From Rahnella laticis (GTDB taxonomy: Bacteria > Pseudomonadota > Gammaproteobacteria > Enterobacterales > Enterobacteriaceae), in the NCBI RefSeq assembly GCF_015644585.1, contig NZ_JADOBI010000003.1:434001-498000 (forward strand): a DNA stretch of 64,000 nt, in the 5' to 3' direction. A model generated the notes under the pieces. It searched no databases and was not told the DNA's origin. It saw nothing but the letters and a program-made list of their open reading frames with translations. A program made the translations under genes and the position numbers. This document shows, piece by piece, positions 36,410 through 45,587 of the stretch (positions are counted from its first letter, which is position 1; each line of letters starts with the position of its first letter).

Positions 36410-37756
36410 TCAGGCCAGCCGCTGAATCTGCGCCGTTAACGCCGCCACCTGAGCCCGCATTCCGCTGGCCAGCTGGCGGAATTCAGTACTTATCGCGGTA
36501 TCGTCTGCCACGCTTTCCCAGAATGTCAGCGCCCAGGCTTGCGCATCCAGCCACTTCTCTTTAGATACGAGCGGATCGAGATTCAGCGTCATGGTTTCGC
36601 GCCGCATCACGCCCGCATTGGTCGGTGCAAAGGCCATCGGTAACATGTCATAAACCGGCGATATCGAAAGCGCCTGTTTTAAGGGATCAATGGCCGGATC
36701 GATGAACGACAGATTTCCCTGGTGCATATCACTGTTGGCAATCAGTTTGCCGAAGGCATAAATCTGCTCGATTTTATCCAGCGTCTGCGCCGTGATAATC
36801 TTATTCCGGCGTAACTGCTGGGCGGTCAAAAACCAGTTTCCATTTCCCCCGCCAAATTCAGCAGCAACGGCTTCCAGTGAAACCAAACCGCGACGACCGC
36901 GCTCCCCCACCCGGTCAAAACGCCCGACCTGAAGGAAAACCTCCTGACTGCCGCCTGTAAAAATTTCAGCAACCGCCGCCTCAATGCCCGCATCATTTAA
37001 TACCCGCAATGCGTGAGCTTCTGCGCGCAACAGATCTCCCCAGCGTTGGGCGTTTTCATTCTCAGCCGGAGGCGAAAATTTCACTAAAACCTGAGAGGCA
37101 CTGCGATCTACCTGTTCTGCGTAACAGCTGAACTTTGGCTGCTCACCGCCCGCCGATGAACCGATTTCTTCTCCGGCCAGGCTTCTCCGTGCCAGCCGCT
37201 CATAGATCTGGATTTTATCTATTTCAGGCACCGGGATTTCTTCCGGTTTCTGGAACCATTTCTGATAAGCCATATCGCCAATAATGAAATTACCCACCGT
37301 TTCATCACCCGCTCTCGCCAGAGCGACCAGCGTCTGCGATTCCGTCCACTTTTTGATGTCATCAGGGAAATGCAGCGCGGAATTAATATCACGCCCCCAG
37401 GCACGCCCCAAAAAACCTTGCGGGCGCATATCCGTAAGAAACCACGGCAGACCATCGTAAATCAGGCTTTGCCCGCTGGCAGTTTCTACCGCACAGCTTT
37501 CACCAGGCCAGATGGAATAAAGTGTGCCCGCCTTTTCTGCATTTCCGGCTTCATTAATCTGATATAGCGGGAAGCTCCACTGGTTATCCAGCGGGCGCGG
37601 CAATATGTAGCGGGTCGAGCGGCTTCGCCCGATTTTCACGATCTCAGGGATTTTAGTCAGTCGCCTTGAAAGCGTTGACTGATTGATTTGAAGCTGTTCC
37701 GTGATCTCTTTCGCCGTCAGGCTGCCCTGACGAAGTAAATCCACAAGATCTGGCAT
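36410..37756 (-). CDS. yjjJ: HipA-like protein YjjJ (HipH) with fused N-terminal HTH
   Basis: 448 residues (E. coli YjjJ about 443). Residues 1-40 form a DNA-binding HTH (LTAKEITEQLQINQSTLSRR). The rest is HipA-like: gly-rich loop GSSAGGEQPKFSCY, catalytic IANSDMHQGNLSF and metal-binding ISPVYDMLPM. Unlike hipBA there is no separate antitoxin gene; the HTH is in the same polypeptide. Two palindromes lie just upstream (37766-37791 and 37824-37840). E. coli lplA, normally between yjjJ and smp, is absent: the stops of smp and yjjJ are 1 bp apart. Activity in E. coli has been described as HipA-family toxin; here inferred only. Confidence 0.88.
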   Translation of the reverse strand: MPDLVDLLRQGSLTAKEITEQLQINQSTLSRRLTKIPEIVKIGRSRSTRYILPRPLDNQWSFPLYQINEAGNAEKAGTLYSIWPGESCAVETASGQSLIYDGLPWFLTDMRPQGFLGRAWGRDINSALHFPDDIKKWTESQTLVALARAGDETVGNFIIGDMAYQKWFQKPEEIPVPEIDKIQIYERLARRSLAGEEIGSSAGGEQPKFSCYAEQVDRSASQVLVKFSPPAENENAQRWGDLLRAEAHALRVLNDAGIEAAVAEIFTGGSQEVFLQVGRFDRVGERGRRGLVSLEAVAAEFGGGNGNWFLTAQQLRRNKIITAQTLDKIEQIYAFGKLIANSDMHQGNLSFIDPAIDPLKQALSISPVYDMLPMAFAPTNAGVMRRETMTLNLDPLVSKEKWLDAQAWALTFWESVADDTAISTEFRQLASGMRAQVAALTAQIQRLA

Positions 37757-37765
37757 GATTGACTC

Positions 37766-37791
37766 AGCTATGAATAGGTAAATGCATAGCT
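37766..37791. promoter_or_regulatory. Inverted repeat in the yjjJ promoter region
   Basis: AGCTATG-N12-CATAGCT, perfect 7-bp arms, ending 10 bp before the yjjJ start codon. Candidate operator, possibly for the HTH of YjjJ itself. Confidence 0.4.
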
Positions 37792-37823
37792 AATAGCATA
37801 GATAATAAATGAATATAAATCGA

Positions 37824-37840
37824 TATATCCTGAGGATATA
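37824..37840. promoter_or_regulatory. Palindrome TATATCC-TGA-GGATATA upstream of yjjJ
   Basis: Perfect 7-bp arms around a 3-bp centre, 68 bp before yjjJ. Its TATCC/GGATA arms equal those of the E. coli HipB operator, but the spacer is 3, not 8 bp. Confidence 0.35.
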
Positions 37841-37930
37841 AATTTTAACCATCAAAATATGCCACAAAAACGCATAGCAAAACGGGCACCTTTCGGCGCC
37901 CGTTTTCGTGTCTGCAATAATCAGCAGAAT

Positions 37931-38650
37931 TTATTCTTTGTCGCCCAGCAGAACGGATTCCAGAGCGATTTCGATCATGTCGTTGAAGGTCGTCTGACGT
38001 TCAGCGGCAGTGGTTTGTTCATGCCTACGGATATGGTCGGAAACGGTACAGATGGTCAGCGCTTTTGCGCCGAATTCAGCTGCCACGCCGTAGATACCGG
38101 CGGCTTCCATTTCCACGCCCAGAATGCCGTATTTTTCCATCACGTCGAACATTTGCGGGTCTGGCGTGTAGAACAGGTCAGCGGAGAAGATGTTACCGAC
38201 GCGCGCGTTGATGCCTTTGGCTTTCGCGGCATCGGCTGCGTTACGCACCATGTCGTAATCTGCGATAGCGGCGTAATCGTGATCTTTAAAACGCATGCGG
38301 TTAACTTTGGAATCGGTGCAGGCACCCATACCAATAACGATGTCGCGCAGTTTGATGTCTTCACGCACCGCGCCGCAGGAACCCACACGGATGATTTTTT
38401 TGACGCCGAATTCAGTGATCAGCTCTTTGGCATAAATTGAGCAGGAAGGAATGCCCATGCCGTGGCCCATAACGGAGATTTTGCGGCCTTTGTAGGTGCC
38501 GGTGAAGCCCAGCATCCCGCGCACGTCGTTCACCTGCTTAACGTCCTGAAGGAAAGTTTCTGCGATGTGCTTGGCACGCAGCGGGTCGCCCGGCATCAGC
38601 ACTACGTCAGCGAAGTCGCCCATTTCAGCATTAATGTGTGGAGTTGCCAT
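37931..38650 (-). CDS. deoD: Purine nucleoside phosphorylase DeoD
   Basis: Phosphorolysis of purine (deoxy)nucleosides. 239 residues as in E. coli, starting [20 protein letters not shown], with [15 protein letters not shown], the phosphate-binding RVGSCGAV, the substrate segment [15 protein letters not shown] and SDHI near the C-terminus. Last gene of deoCABD; 164 bp separate it from deoB, most of it an ERIC element. Confidence 0.97.
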   Translation of the reverse strand: MATPHINAEMGDFADVVLMPGDPLRAKHIAETFLQDVKQVNDVRGMLGFTGTYKGRKISVMGHGMGIPSCSIYAKELITEFGVKKIIRVGSCGAVREDIKLRDIVIGMGACTDSKVNRMRFKDHDYAAIADYDMVRNAADAAKAKGINARVGNIFSADLFYTPDPQMFDVMEKYGILGVEMEAAGIYGVAAEFGAKALTICTVSDHIRRHEQTTAAERQTTFNDMIEIALESVLLGDKE

Positions 38651-38690
38651 TGTTCTCTTTCCTTAAATTTTTATAAAAAATCACTGAACT

Positions 38691-38817
38691 TAAACCCAAT
38701 GGATTTCAAGTTGTAGCTAGGCGGCAAGCGTGTGAAACCCCAGGAGCTTAGACCGCTAAGTGACTGGGGTGAAGGCGTGAAGCCAACAACGCTACAGCTT
38801 GAAAGACGTAGGGTTTA
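38691..38817 (+). repeat. ERIC element inside the deo operon
   Basis: Exactly 127 bp, the canonical ERIC length, with terminal inverted ends TAAACCC and GGGTTTA and core CCCCAGGAGCTTAGA, CTAAGTGACTGGGGTGAAG and AGCCAACAACGCTACAGCTT. The last three bases are the deoB stop codon (TAA on the minus strand, 38815-38817). It forms a long hairpin in the deoB-deoD mRNA. Confidence 0.94.
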
Positions 38818-40038
38818 GAGCATGGATTGACCGTAATCCATCGGTGTCAGATCGAAGTATTTCGCAACCGTCTGCCCGATATCCGCGAAGGTTTCGCGGT
38901 GGCCCAGCGAGCCCGGTTTTACTTTCGGGCCATAGATTAACACCGGAATGTGCTCACGGGTATGGTCTGTGCCGCGCCATGTCGGGTCACAGCCGTGGTC
39001 AGCGGTGAAGATGATGATGTCGTCTTCTTTGACCAGTTCCAGCAATTCCGGCAGGCGGCGGTCGAACAGTTCAAGCGCAGCGGCATAGCCCGGGACATCG
39101 CGACGGTGGCCGTAAGAAGAGTCGAAATCAACAAAGTTGGTGAAGACAATGGTCTTGTCGCCCGCTTCTTTCATCTCTCTGATGGTCGCGTCAAACAGCG
39201 CGTCCAGCCCGGTGGCTTTCACTTTTTTGGTGATACCGACCTGCGCATAGATATCCGCGATTTTACCAACGGAAACCACGTGGCCGTTTTTCTCATCGAC
39301 AAGTTTTTTCAGGATAGTGGGTGCCGGTGGCTCCACCGCTAAATCATGACGGTTGCCGGTACGTTCGAAGTGACCGGCTTTGTCGCCGATAAACGGACGC
39401 GCGATAACACGGCCAATGTTGTAGCCGCCTTCAGTCAGTTCTTCACGGGCGATTTCGCACAGTTCGTACAGGCGATCCAGCCCGAAAGTTTCTTCGTGGC
39501 AGGCAATCTGGAAAACGGAGTCCGCAGAGGTGTAGAAAATCGGCTTGCCGGTTTTCATGTGTTCTTCGCCTAAATCGTCCAGCACGACGGTGCCGGATGA
39601 GTGGCAGTTGCCGAGGTATCCCGGCAGATTGGCGCGTTTCACCAGTTTATCCAGCAATTCCTGCGGGAAGCTGTTGGTGGTGTCGCTGAAATAACCCCAG
39701 TCGAACAACACAGGCACACCGGCGATTTCCCAGTGGCCTGACGGTGTGTCTTTACCGGAGGAAAGTTCGCTCGCGTAAGCATAAGCGCCGGTAATTTCAG
39801 AATTACCGTCCATGCCTTCCGGGATTTTGCCGGTGGATTCTTCAGCGGCTTTCGCCAGCCCGAGACGGGTCAGATTCGGCAGATTCAGCGGCCCTTTGCG
39901 GCCTTTGTCGGCTTCGCCACGCGCGCAGGCAGCAGCGATATGGCCCAGCGTGTCAGAACCGGCATCGCCAAAGCGCTCGGCATCTTCACTGGCACCGATA
40001 CCGAATGAGTCTAACACCATGATAAATGTACGTTTCAT
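38815..40038 (-). CDS. deoB: Phosphopentomutase
   Basis: Interconverts (deoxy)ribose 1- and 5-phosphates. 407 residues as in E. coli; alkaline-phosphatase superfamily. Metal ligands are in [20 protein letters not shown] (N-terminus) and [19 protein letters not shown] (C-terminus). The start at 40038 follows CAGGAGAGCAAA; the upstream frame extension overlaps deoA and is not conserved. 88 bp after deoA. Confidence 0.97.
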   Translation of the reverse strand: MKRTFIMVLDSFGIGASEDAERFGDAGSDTLGHIAAACARGEADKGRKGPLNLPNLTRLGLAKAAEESTGKIPEGMDGNSEITGAYAYASELSSGKDTPSGHWEIAGVPVLFDWGYFSDTTNSFPQELLDKLVKRANLPGYLGNCHSSGTVVLDDLGEEHMKTGKPIFYTSADSVFQIACHEETFGLDRLYELCEIAREELTEGGYNIGRVIARPFIGDKAGHFERTGNRHDLAVEPPAPTILKKLVDEKNGHVVSVGKIADIYAQVGITKKVKATGLDALFDATIREMKEAGDKTIVFTNFVDFDSSYGHRRDVPGYAAALELFDRRLPELLELVKEDDIIIFTADHGCDPTWRGTDHTREHIPVLIYGPKVKPGSLGHRETFADIGQTVAKYFDLTPMDYGQSML

Positions 40039-40126
40039 TTTGCTCTCCTGCGAATGGTTACGCATTGGGTCACGCGGAACTGCCGCGCACCTGATCATTC
40101 TTAAATGGGGGCGATTTAGCCTGAAA

Positions 40127-41455
40127 TCAAGCGTTGCCACCGATTCGGCGGTACACCACCGGCGTGCTTTCCGGCGCTTTGTCACTCAGGACAATGGCCG
40201 CCCGCACTTCTTCCGCTGCCTGCTGCCAGGCCGCTTCGCTGTTGGCATGGATCATCGCCAGTGGCTGACGGGTATCCACCTGCTGCCCCAGCTGAGCCAT
40301 GTGTGTCAGACCGACGCTGTAGTCGATAGCATCGCTGGCACGGCGACGGCCGCCACCCAGAGAAACCACGGCCATGCCCAGCGCGCGGGTATCCATCGCA
40401 CTGACAATGCCCTGAGTTTCGGCATACACCGGCTTGGTCAACGTGGCCTGTTGCAGATAACGGTCGTAATGTTCGATGAAATCACTCGGGCCTTTTTGCG
40501 CCGCAATCATGCGACCAAAGACTTCGGCCGCTTTGCCGTTGTCGAGAACGGCCTGCAATTTGCTGCGGGCGTCTGCGTCGTCTTTTGCCAGCCCGCCGGA
40601 CAGCAACATTTCCACGCACAGCGCCATCGTCACTTCGAGCAGGCGCGGATTACGGTATTCGCCGGTCAGGAAGCGCACGGCTTCGCGCACTTCGACTGCG
40701 TTACCGGCGCTGGACGCCAGCACCTGGTTCATGTCGGTGAGCAGAGCCGTGGTTTTGCAACCCGCGCCATTTGCCACATCCACAATCGCCTGTGCCAGAT
40801 CTTCTGAAAGCTGGTAGGTCGGCATAAACGCGCCGGAGCCCACTTTGACGTCCATGACCAGCGCGTCCAGCCCTTCTGCCAGTTTTTTGGCGAGGATTGA
40901 CGCGGTAATCAGCGGGATAGAATCCACGGTCGCGGTGATATCACGCGTTGCGTAGAAGCGTTTGTCCGCCGGTGCCAGCGAGCTGGTCTGGCCGATAATC
41001 GCCACACCGACGTCCTGAATAATGCTGCGGAAACGGCTGTCATCCGGGAAAATATCAAAGCCCGGAATGGCTTCGAGTTTGTCCAGCGTACCGCCGGTAT
41101 GGCCCAGCCCGCGGCCGGAAATCATCGGCACATAACCGCCGCACGCGGCGACCATCGGGCCTAACATCAGGGAAGTCACGTCACCCACGCCGCCGGTGGA
41201 ATGTTTATCCACAATCGGGCCGTTCAGGTTGAGGCTTTTCCAGTCCAGCACGGTGCCGGAATCGCGCATCGCCATGGTCAGCGAAACGCGCTCTTTCATA
41301 GTCATGTCATTGAAATAAATGGTCATTGCCAGCGCAGCAATCTGACCTTCTGAAACCTGACTGTCACGAATACCGTTCACAAAGAAACGAATTTCTTCGT
41401 CGCTTAAAGGCTGGCCGTCACGTTTTTTTCGAATAATTTCTTGTGCGAGAAACAA
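40127..41455 (-). CDS. deoA: Thymidine phosphorylase
   Basis: Phosphorolysis of thymidine and deoxyuridine. 442 residues (E. coli 440), with the pyrimidine nucleoside phosphorylase signature [16 protein letters not shown] (~114-129) and phosphate-binding [12 protein letters not shown] (~84-95). The start is a TTG at 41453-41455 (product [14 protein letters not shown]), preceded by a strong GGGGG Shine-Dalgarno tract; E. coli deoA is remembered to use TTG too. Confidence 0.96.
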   Translation of the reverse strand: MFLAQEIIRKKRDGQPLSDEEIRFFVNGIRDSQVSEGQIAALAMTIYFNDMTMKERVSLTMAMRDSGTVLDWKSLNLNGPIVDKHSTGGVGDVTSLMLGPMVAACGGYVPMISGRGLGHTGGTLDKLEAIPGFDIFPDDSRFRSIIQDVGVAIIGQTSSLAPADKRFYATRDITATVDSIPLITASILAKKLAEGLDALVMDVKVGSGAFMPTYQLSEDLAQAIVDVANGAGCKTTALLTDMNQVLASSAGNAVEVREAVRFLTGEYRNPRLLEVTMALCVEMLLSGGLAKDDADARSKLQAVLDNGKAAEVFGRMIAAQKGPSDFIEHYDRYLQQATLTKPVYAETQGIVSAMDTRALGMAVVSLGGGRRRASDAIDYSVGLTHMAQLGQQVDTRQPLAMIHANSEAAWQQAAEEVRAAIVLSDKAPESTPVVYRRIGGNA

Positions 41456-41545
41456 GGTATCCCCCTGCTTAAGCTGAGCGCCGGATGCGGACGCGAATAC
41501 CGGACGCTGCTAAACAGCGCCGCGGCAAAGTTCGTGTAGTGGTGA

Positions 41546-42325
41546 TTAATAGCTGCTGGTGGCTTTCTGGCCAGCGTGACCCAGAGTGGTCAGCAGGCTT
41601 GCCAGCAGGCTGGAAGCGCCAAAACGGAAGTGACGTGCGTCAGCCCATTCGCGGCCCAGCAGGCGGTCAGCCAGTGCCAGATATTGCGCAGCATCTTCAG
41701 CCGTTTTCACGCCACCGGCCGGTTTGAAACCGACGGCTTTGCCCACGCCCATTTCAGCAATCACGCTCATCATCAGCTCAGCGCTGTGCAATGTTGCGTT
41801 TTCAGGCACTTTACCGGTTGAGGTTTTGATGAAATCAGCGCCTGCTTTGATAGCAATTTCAGAGGCTTTACGGATCAGCGCGTCCTGTTTCAACTCACCG
41901 GTTTCGATGATCACTTTCAGCAGAACGTTTGCGACTGCACAGGCTTCTTTGCACTGTTTAACCATCTCAAAACCGATTTGCTCGTTACCGGCGATCAGCG
42001 CGCGGTACGGGAATACCACGTCAACTTCGTCGGCGCCGTAAGCAATGGCTGCGCGGGTTTCTGCCAGCGCGATTTCAAGATCGTCATTACCGTGCGGGAA
42101 GTTCGTGACGGTAGCGATACGGATATCCGGCGTCCCCTGCTCACGCAAAGTTTTACGCGCAATCGGGATAAAACGAGGATAAATACAGACAGCAGCGGTG
42201 TTACCTGCCGGGCTTTTTGCCTGGTGACAAAGCGCGATCACTTTAGCATCGGTGTCGTCTTCGTTCAGCGTGGTTAAATCCATCAGGTTCAGCGCACGTT
42301 GCGCTGCGGCGGTTAAATCGGTCAT
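41546..42325 (-). CDS. deoC: Deoxyribose-phosphate aldolase
   Basis: Class I aldolase splitting deoxyribose 5-phosphate to acetaldehyde and glyceraldehyde 3-phosphate. 259 residues as in E. coli. Schiff-base Lys is in [17 protein letters not shown] (K near 167) and the proton relay Lys in [11 protein letters not shown] (near 201). The start at 42325 ([10 protein letters not shown]) is preferred to the frame start 15 bp upstream. First gene of deoCABD, behind a long CRP/CytR-type promoter region. Confidence 0.97.
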   Translation of the reverse strand: MTDLTAAAQRALNLMDLTTLNEDDTDAKVIALCHQAKSPAGNTAAVCIYPRFIPIARKTLREQGTPDIRIATVTNFPHGNDDLEIALAETRAAIAYGADEVDVVFPYRALIAGNEQIGFEMVKQCKEACAVANVLLKVIIETGELKQDALIRKASEIAIKAGADFIKTSTGKVPENATLHSAELMMSVIAEMGVGKAVGFKPAGGVKTAEDAAQYLALADRLLGREWADARHFRFGASSLLASLLTTLGHAGQKATSSY

Positions 42326-42412
42326 ATAACTCTCCAACAATTTTCAATTCCAGCGACCGGCCAGAACTGAGCATACAGTCATGAATTCATTCCGGCGGTT
42401 AACGTCGGGGAA

Positions 42413-42420
42413 AGAATTCT
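42413..42420. promoter_or_regulatory. Weak DeoR-like operator core
   Basis: AGAATTCT is the central 8 bp of the E. coli DeoR operator, but the outer TGTT/AACA bases do not match. A second GAATTC palindrome (ATGAATTCAT) is at 42381-42390, nearer deoC. Weak suggestion of a deoP1-like site. Confidence 0.3.
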
Positions 42421-42565
42421 GCACGTTGGCGAGCGGACTTGGTTCCATGAAGATAGCGTGCGTAAACCCTGTGGCTTACGTGGCAACTGAGATCCTTCTC
42501 ACCGCGCTTGGATTGGCTGATGCCAATTCGTTGTGACTATTTGAACACGTCACATCAGGTTCCTG

Positions 42566-42633
42566 TGTGCAGTATTTCACACAAAATGAAAACCGTTTGC
42601 AACGTTGCTCATTAAAATGAGACTCATGTCACA
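42566..42633 (-). promoter_or_regulatory. deoP2-like control region: CRP, CytR, CRP sites
   Basis: Two CRP-like sites, TGTGC-AGTATT-TCACA (42566-42581) and TGAGA-CTCATG-TCACA (42618-42633), have centres 52 bp apart, like the -40.5 and -93.5 sites of E. coli deoP2. Between them GCAACGTTGC (42599-42608) is a perfect palindrome of CytR half-sites. The arrangement predicts cAMP-CRP activation, CytR repression and a start near 42533. Yjj genes yjjI and yjjW, which precede deoC in E. coli, are absent; the rest of 42326-42864 holds nothing else recognised. Confidence 0.78.
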
Positions 42634-42864
42634 TTTTAATGGCGCCATGCTCAGCGTCTAACCCAGATAAGAGTGTATACCCGATTCATGACAAACGAAG
42701 TTCAGGCGGATATACAGAGAACGCCGACCGGCGATCTTGTGGGTAATGTTATAATAATAACATTTTAAAGAGAACATAAATCGCACCACAGCTGATAATG
42801 CGCAGACACCGAGAAATACCGGATGATAAAAATGTTATTTAAATCACAAAAAAAGTATAACGAA

Positions 42865-43653
42865 TTACTGCCGTGCAGATAACTGAAAGACCCGGCGGGT
42901 GTTGGCGAGCAGCGCATCGGCGATTTCCTGCGCGGATTCCGTACGCAACTGGCATAACACATCAAACACCGCCGCGGCGCGTTCCGGCCGGTTAGGTTGT
43001 CCCTGAAAACCCTGCAACGGCATATCCGGCGCATCGGTTTCGAGCAGTAAAGAAGAGAGTGGCAACTGCGCCATCACCTGACGGGTTTTCTGCGCACGTT
43101 CGTAACTAATCGTTCCGCCAACGCCTATCGCATAACCGAGTTTAATAAACGCCTGCGCCTGAGAAAGGCTTCCGGCAAAACCGTGTACCACGCCGGTCGC
43201 GGGCAGTTTCGCCTGCCGTAACATCGCCGCGAGCTGATCGTGGCTACGGCGTGAATGCAAAATTACCGGCAGATTCTCTTTTTTTGCCAGGGAAAACTGA
43301 GTTTTAAGCAACCGCTGTTGTTGCTCAAACATCGGAGCTTCCATGTATAAATCCAGCCCGATTTCGCCTACTGCGACCAGCCGCGCATCACGGTGGCTGA
43401 GCAACGCTTCCAGCAATTCGAGATCCTGATCCTTGTGCTGCGCGATGTATAAAGGATGCAGCCCGAGCGCGGCGTGGATCTGCGGGTGATTTTTGGCGAG
43501 CGCGAGAATGCCGCGAAAGCGATCTGCCGTCACGGCAGGCACGATAATTTCGCGGACATCCGATTCACCGGCGAGACGCAGGCTTTCCGCTTCCGCGCCG
43601 GTAAAAGGCGGAAAATCGAAATGGCAGTGCGTATCGATAAACGTGAAACTCAC
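42865..43653 (-). CDS. yjjV: TatD-family metal-dependent hydrolase YjjV
   Basis: 262-residue TIM-barrel hydrolase (E. coli YjjV about 259). Metal motif IDTHCHFDFPPF at the N-terminus, plus VGEIGLDLY (~95), HSRRSHDQL (~133), VHGFAG and the C-terminal LLLETDAPDMPL typical of TatD DNases. It starts with GTG (43651-43653) overlapping the yjjU stop by 4 bp, so the pair is translationally coupled. Substrate not established. Confidence 0.92.
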   Translation of the reverse strand: MSFTFIDTHCHFDFPPFTGAEAESLRLAGESDVREIIVPAVTADRFRGILALAKNHPQIHAALGLHPLYIAQHKDQDLELLEALLSHRDARLVAVGEIGLDLYMEAPMFEQQQRLLKTQFSLAKKENLPVILHSRRSHDQLAAMLRQAKLPATGVVHGFAGSLSQAQAFIKLGYAIGVGGTISYERAQKTRQVMAQLPLSSLLLETDAPDMPLQGFQGQPNRPERAAAVFDVLCQLRTESAQEIADALLANTRRVFQLSARQ

Positions 43654-44822
43654 AACTTATCACCTTCGCTGGCCGGATAATGGCTCTCAGCCGGAGCATT
43701 GTCGTTCATCGCCGCCGGACGGACTACGCCGCCATCGGCGACCATATCCGTCAGCACGGCGGGATCGAGAATAATCTGTTCGATTGTGCTGCTGGCAGCG
43801 GCCAGCGGGATCACATTCTCCGGCTCGTCCTGCGGCACCACGATGCGTTTTGGCCGGCTAACGCGCGGAGTAATCTGCGGATAAGGCCGTTCGTTTTCGC
43901 GCGGCATCAGCCAGTGCGCAGCAGCAGAAAGGAAATAACGTCCGCAGCGGCGGCCCAGATGATAATCCTGGTTTAGCGCAGGAAGACGGCTTCCCAGCGC
44001 GTGGCTGGCCAGCGGTTTTGGCGGGAAGATTTCGAAAATACGCACATCATCCGGCGGATTTTCAATGAACTGCTGAATGCGGTGATAGCTTTCTTCGTGA
44101 TGCTGCATCATACGCACCAGCTGTTGCAGGCTGCTTTCACTCAGCCACTGCTCCATCCGTTTCATCCACTGCGGCGTGTAGAACATCGCCGAAGGCACGG
44201 TGCGGATCACCACAATGGTATCTGCGCCGCGGCGGTAAGCTTCCTCGACCGGGATCGCATCGCTGATCCCGCCATCCTGATAGCTGATGCCATCCAGATC
44301 CACGCCCATGCGGTAAAAACCGGGGATCGCGCTGGACGCTTTGATCACCGGCAGCCAGTTTTCACGCGTCGGCGCAAAGTAGTTGGCGGTGTAATCATCG
44401 CTGCGGCAGGCGCACATCAGAAACTCACGGCCGTCGATCAGCAGTTTTTCTGCACTTTCCATCGCCAGCGGCATGTTTTTCGACGTTTCATCGACCAGCC
44501 AGTCGAGATCGATAAGGTGTCCGCCACGCACAAAGCGCAGAGGATTGAAAAAGTCAGGGCTGGTGGTGTAGCGGGTGATGACTCTGCGGGCGTAACCGGG
44601 CTGGCCGCACACAAACGCGGAAAGGTTTTGCGCGCCTGCTGATGTGCCCAGATAGAGATCAAAAGGATTAAAACGAGCCCGCTGGAATTCATCCAAAACG
44701 CCTGCGGTAAAAATGCCTCTCTGTCCTCCTCCTTCACATACCAGGGCAATTTTCCCCGGCATATAAGGTTTATACGCCAGCGGTTCTATATTCCCCAGCG
44801 TGACAGGTATTCTGTATCCCAA
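43650..44822 (-). CDS. yjjU: Patatin-like phospholipase YjjU
   Basis: 390-residue patatin-domain protein (E. coli YjjU about 357). The oxyanion loop CEGGGQRGIFTAG (~29-41), the nucleophile elbow GTSAG (~59-63) and the DGG motif completing the Ser-Asp dyad (YQDGGISDA, ~180) are all intact. The start at 44822 (MGYRIPVTLGNIEP) matches E. coli. The extra length is in a low-conservation C-terminus. Upstream of yjjV in a two-gene unit. Confidence 0.92.
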   Translation of the reverse strand: MGYRIPVTLGNIEPLAYKPYMPGKIALVCEGGGQRGIFTAGVLDEFQRARFNPFDLYLGTSAGAQNLSAFVCGQPGYARRVITRYTTSPDFFNPLRFVRGGHLIDLDWLVDETSKNMPLAMESAEKLLIDGREFLMCACRSDDYTANYFAPTRENWLPVIKASSAIPGFYRMGVDLDGISYQDGGISDAIPVEEAYRRGADTIVVIRTVPSAMFYTPQWMKRMEQWLSESSLQQLVRMMQHHEESYHRIQQFIENPPDDVRIFEIFPPKPLASHALGSRLPALNQDYHLGRRCGRYFLSAAAHWLMPRENERPYPQITPRVSRPKRIVVPQDEPENVIPLAAASSTIEQIILDPAVLTDMVADGGVVRPAAMNDNAPAESHYPASEGDKL

Positions 44823-44982
44823 CGCGCTATCCTCGCAAAATCGGCATTACACGATTGGCCTTTTACCGGCCTCCTTTCTGAGCATACCTCGACTTCTCGT
44901 TTTGCGTGAATTACTTGCCTGAATTGGCCGATAAAATCGTTACGTCCTGTTAACGAAACACGTATCCGCCTGAACGGATGCC

Positions 44983-45049
44983 AAAAAAAGTCTCGCCCCC
45001 TTTTCTGAAAACACGGCGTAAGGCAGTGCGTTCAGAGAAGGGGGCGAGA
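44983..45049 (-). terminator. Terminator of ytjA with very long stem
   Basis: Arms 44991-45009 and 45031-45049 pair over 19 bp with one G-U-type mismatch (TCTCGCCCCC... / ...GGGGGCGAGA) around a 21-nt loop; on the minus strand the stem is followed by CTTTTTTTGG. Confidence 0.8.
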
Positions 45050-45089
45050 GTGATATTTTAACTCGTTATCGCTTCACTACATTATTGCG

Positions 45090-45251
45090 TCAGAGTCTCT
45101 TGCGGCCGGTAAACAAGCTGACCAGGAACAAGATAATACCGACGACGAAGACGATTTTTGCAGCCCATGCAGCGGTACCGGCTAATCCACCGAAACCCAA
45201 TGCTGCCGCGATCAACGCGATGATTAGAAAAATAATGCCCCAACGAAACAT
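45090..45251 (-). CDS. ytjA: DUF1328 family small membrane protein YtjA
   Basis: A 53-residue protein too short for usual ORF cut-offs. Translation from the ATG at 45249-45251 begins [20 protein letters not shown] and ends LFTGRKRL. Two hydrophobic helices joined by [12 protein letters not shown] are the DUF1328 pattern; length and position between osmY and yjjU equal E. coli YtjA. AGAAGCTT precedes the start codon. Inner-membrane protein of unknown function. Confidence 0.93.
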   Translation of the reverse strand: MFRWGIIFLIIALIAAALGFGGLAGTAAWAAKIVFVVGIILFLVSLFTGRKRL

Positions 45252-45433
45252 AAGCTTCTCCTTACCCTATTTTCACTTTGCCAGTTTAAAAGGTGGTGCC
45301 CCGCTTCGGGCCATTGTCACTGTGAAACGTTTATCTTTCTGACGCCTTTTTTATCGGCTCAGCGCCTGATAACCCAACACATTACCTATTAAAGGTAGTC
45401 GAAAAATGAAAGTGTTAGCGTTTTCGGCGTCGA

Positions 45434-45463
45434 TTTATTTGTACAAAGCTTTGTATAAATAAA
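45434..45463. promoter_or_regulatory. 30-bp palindrome between ytjA and osmY
   Basis: Two 15-bp arms with no spacer and one mismatched pair; the central 14 bp TACAAAGCTTTGTA are a perfect palindrome. It lies about 180 bp upstream of ytjA and 125 bp beyond the osmY stop. No T run follows, so it looks like a protein-binding site rather than a terminator. The rest of 45252-45587 contains a GGTGCCC/GGGCACC stem (45547-45571) at the end of osmY and nothing else recognised. Confidence 0.6.
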
Positions 45464-45587
45464 CGGACAAAGATGATCCACAGGGTCTGCACGACCCGTT
45501 ATTCAGCGGGCAACTCAAAATATTGTTATGCGTTTTTCATTCGAACGGTGCCCGCCCGACAGGAGGGCACCTTTTGACTCAGAAAGA

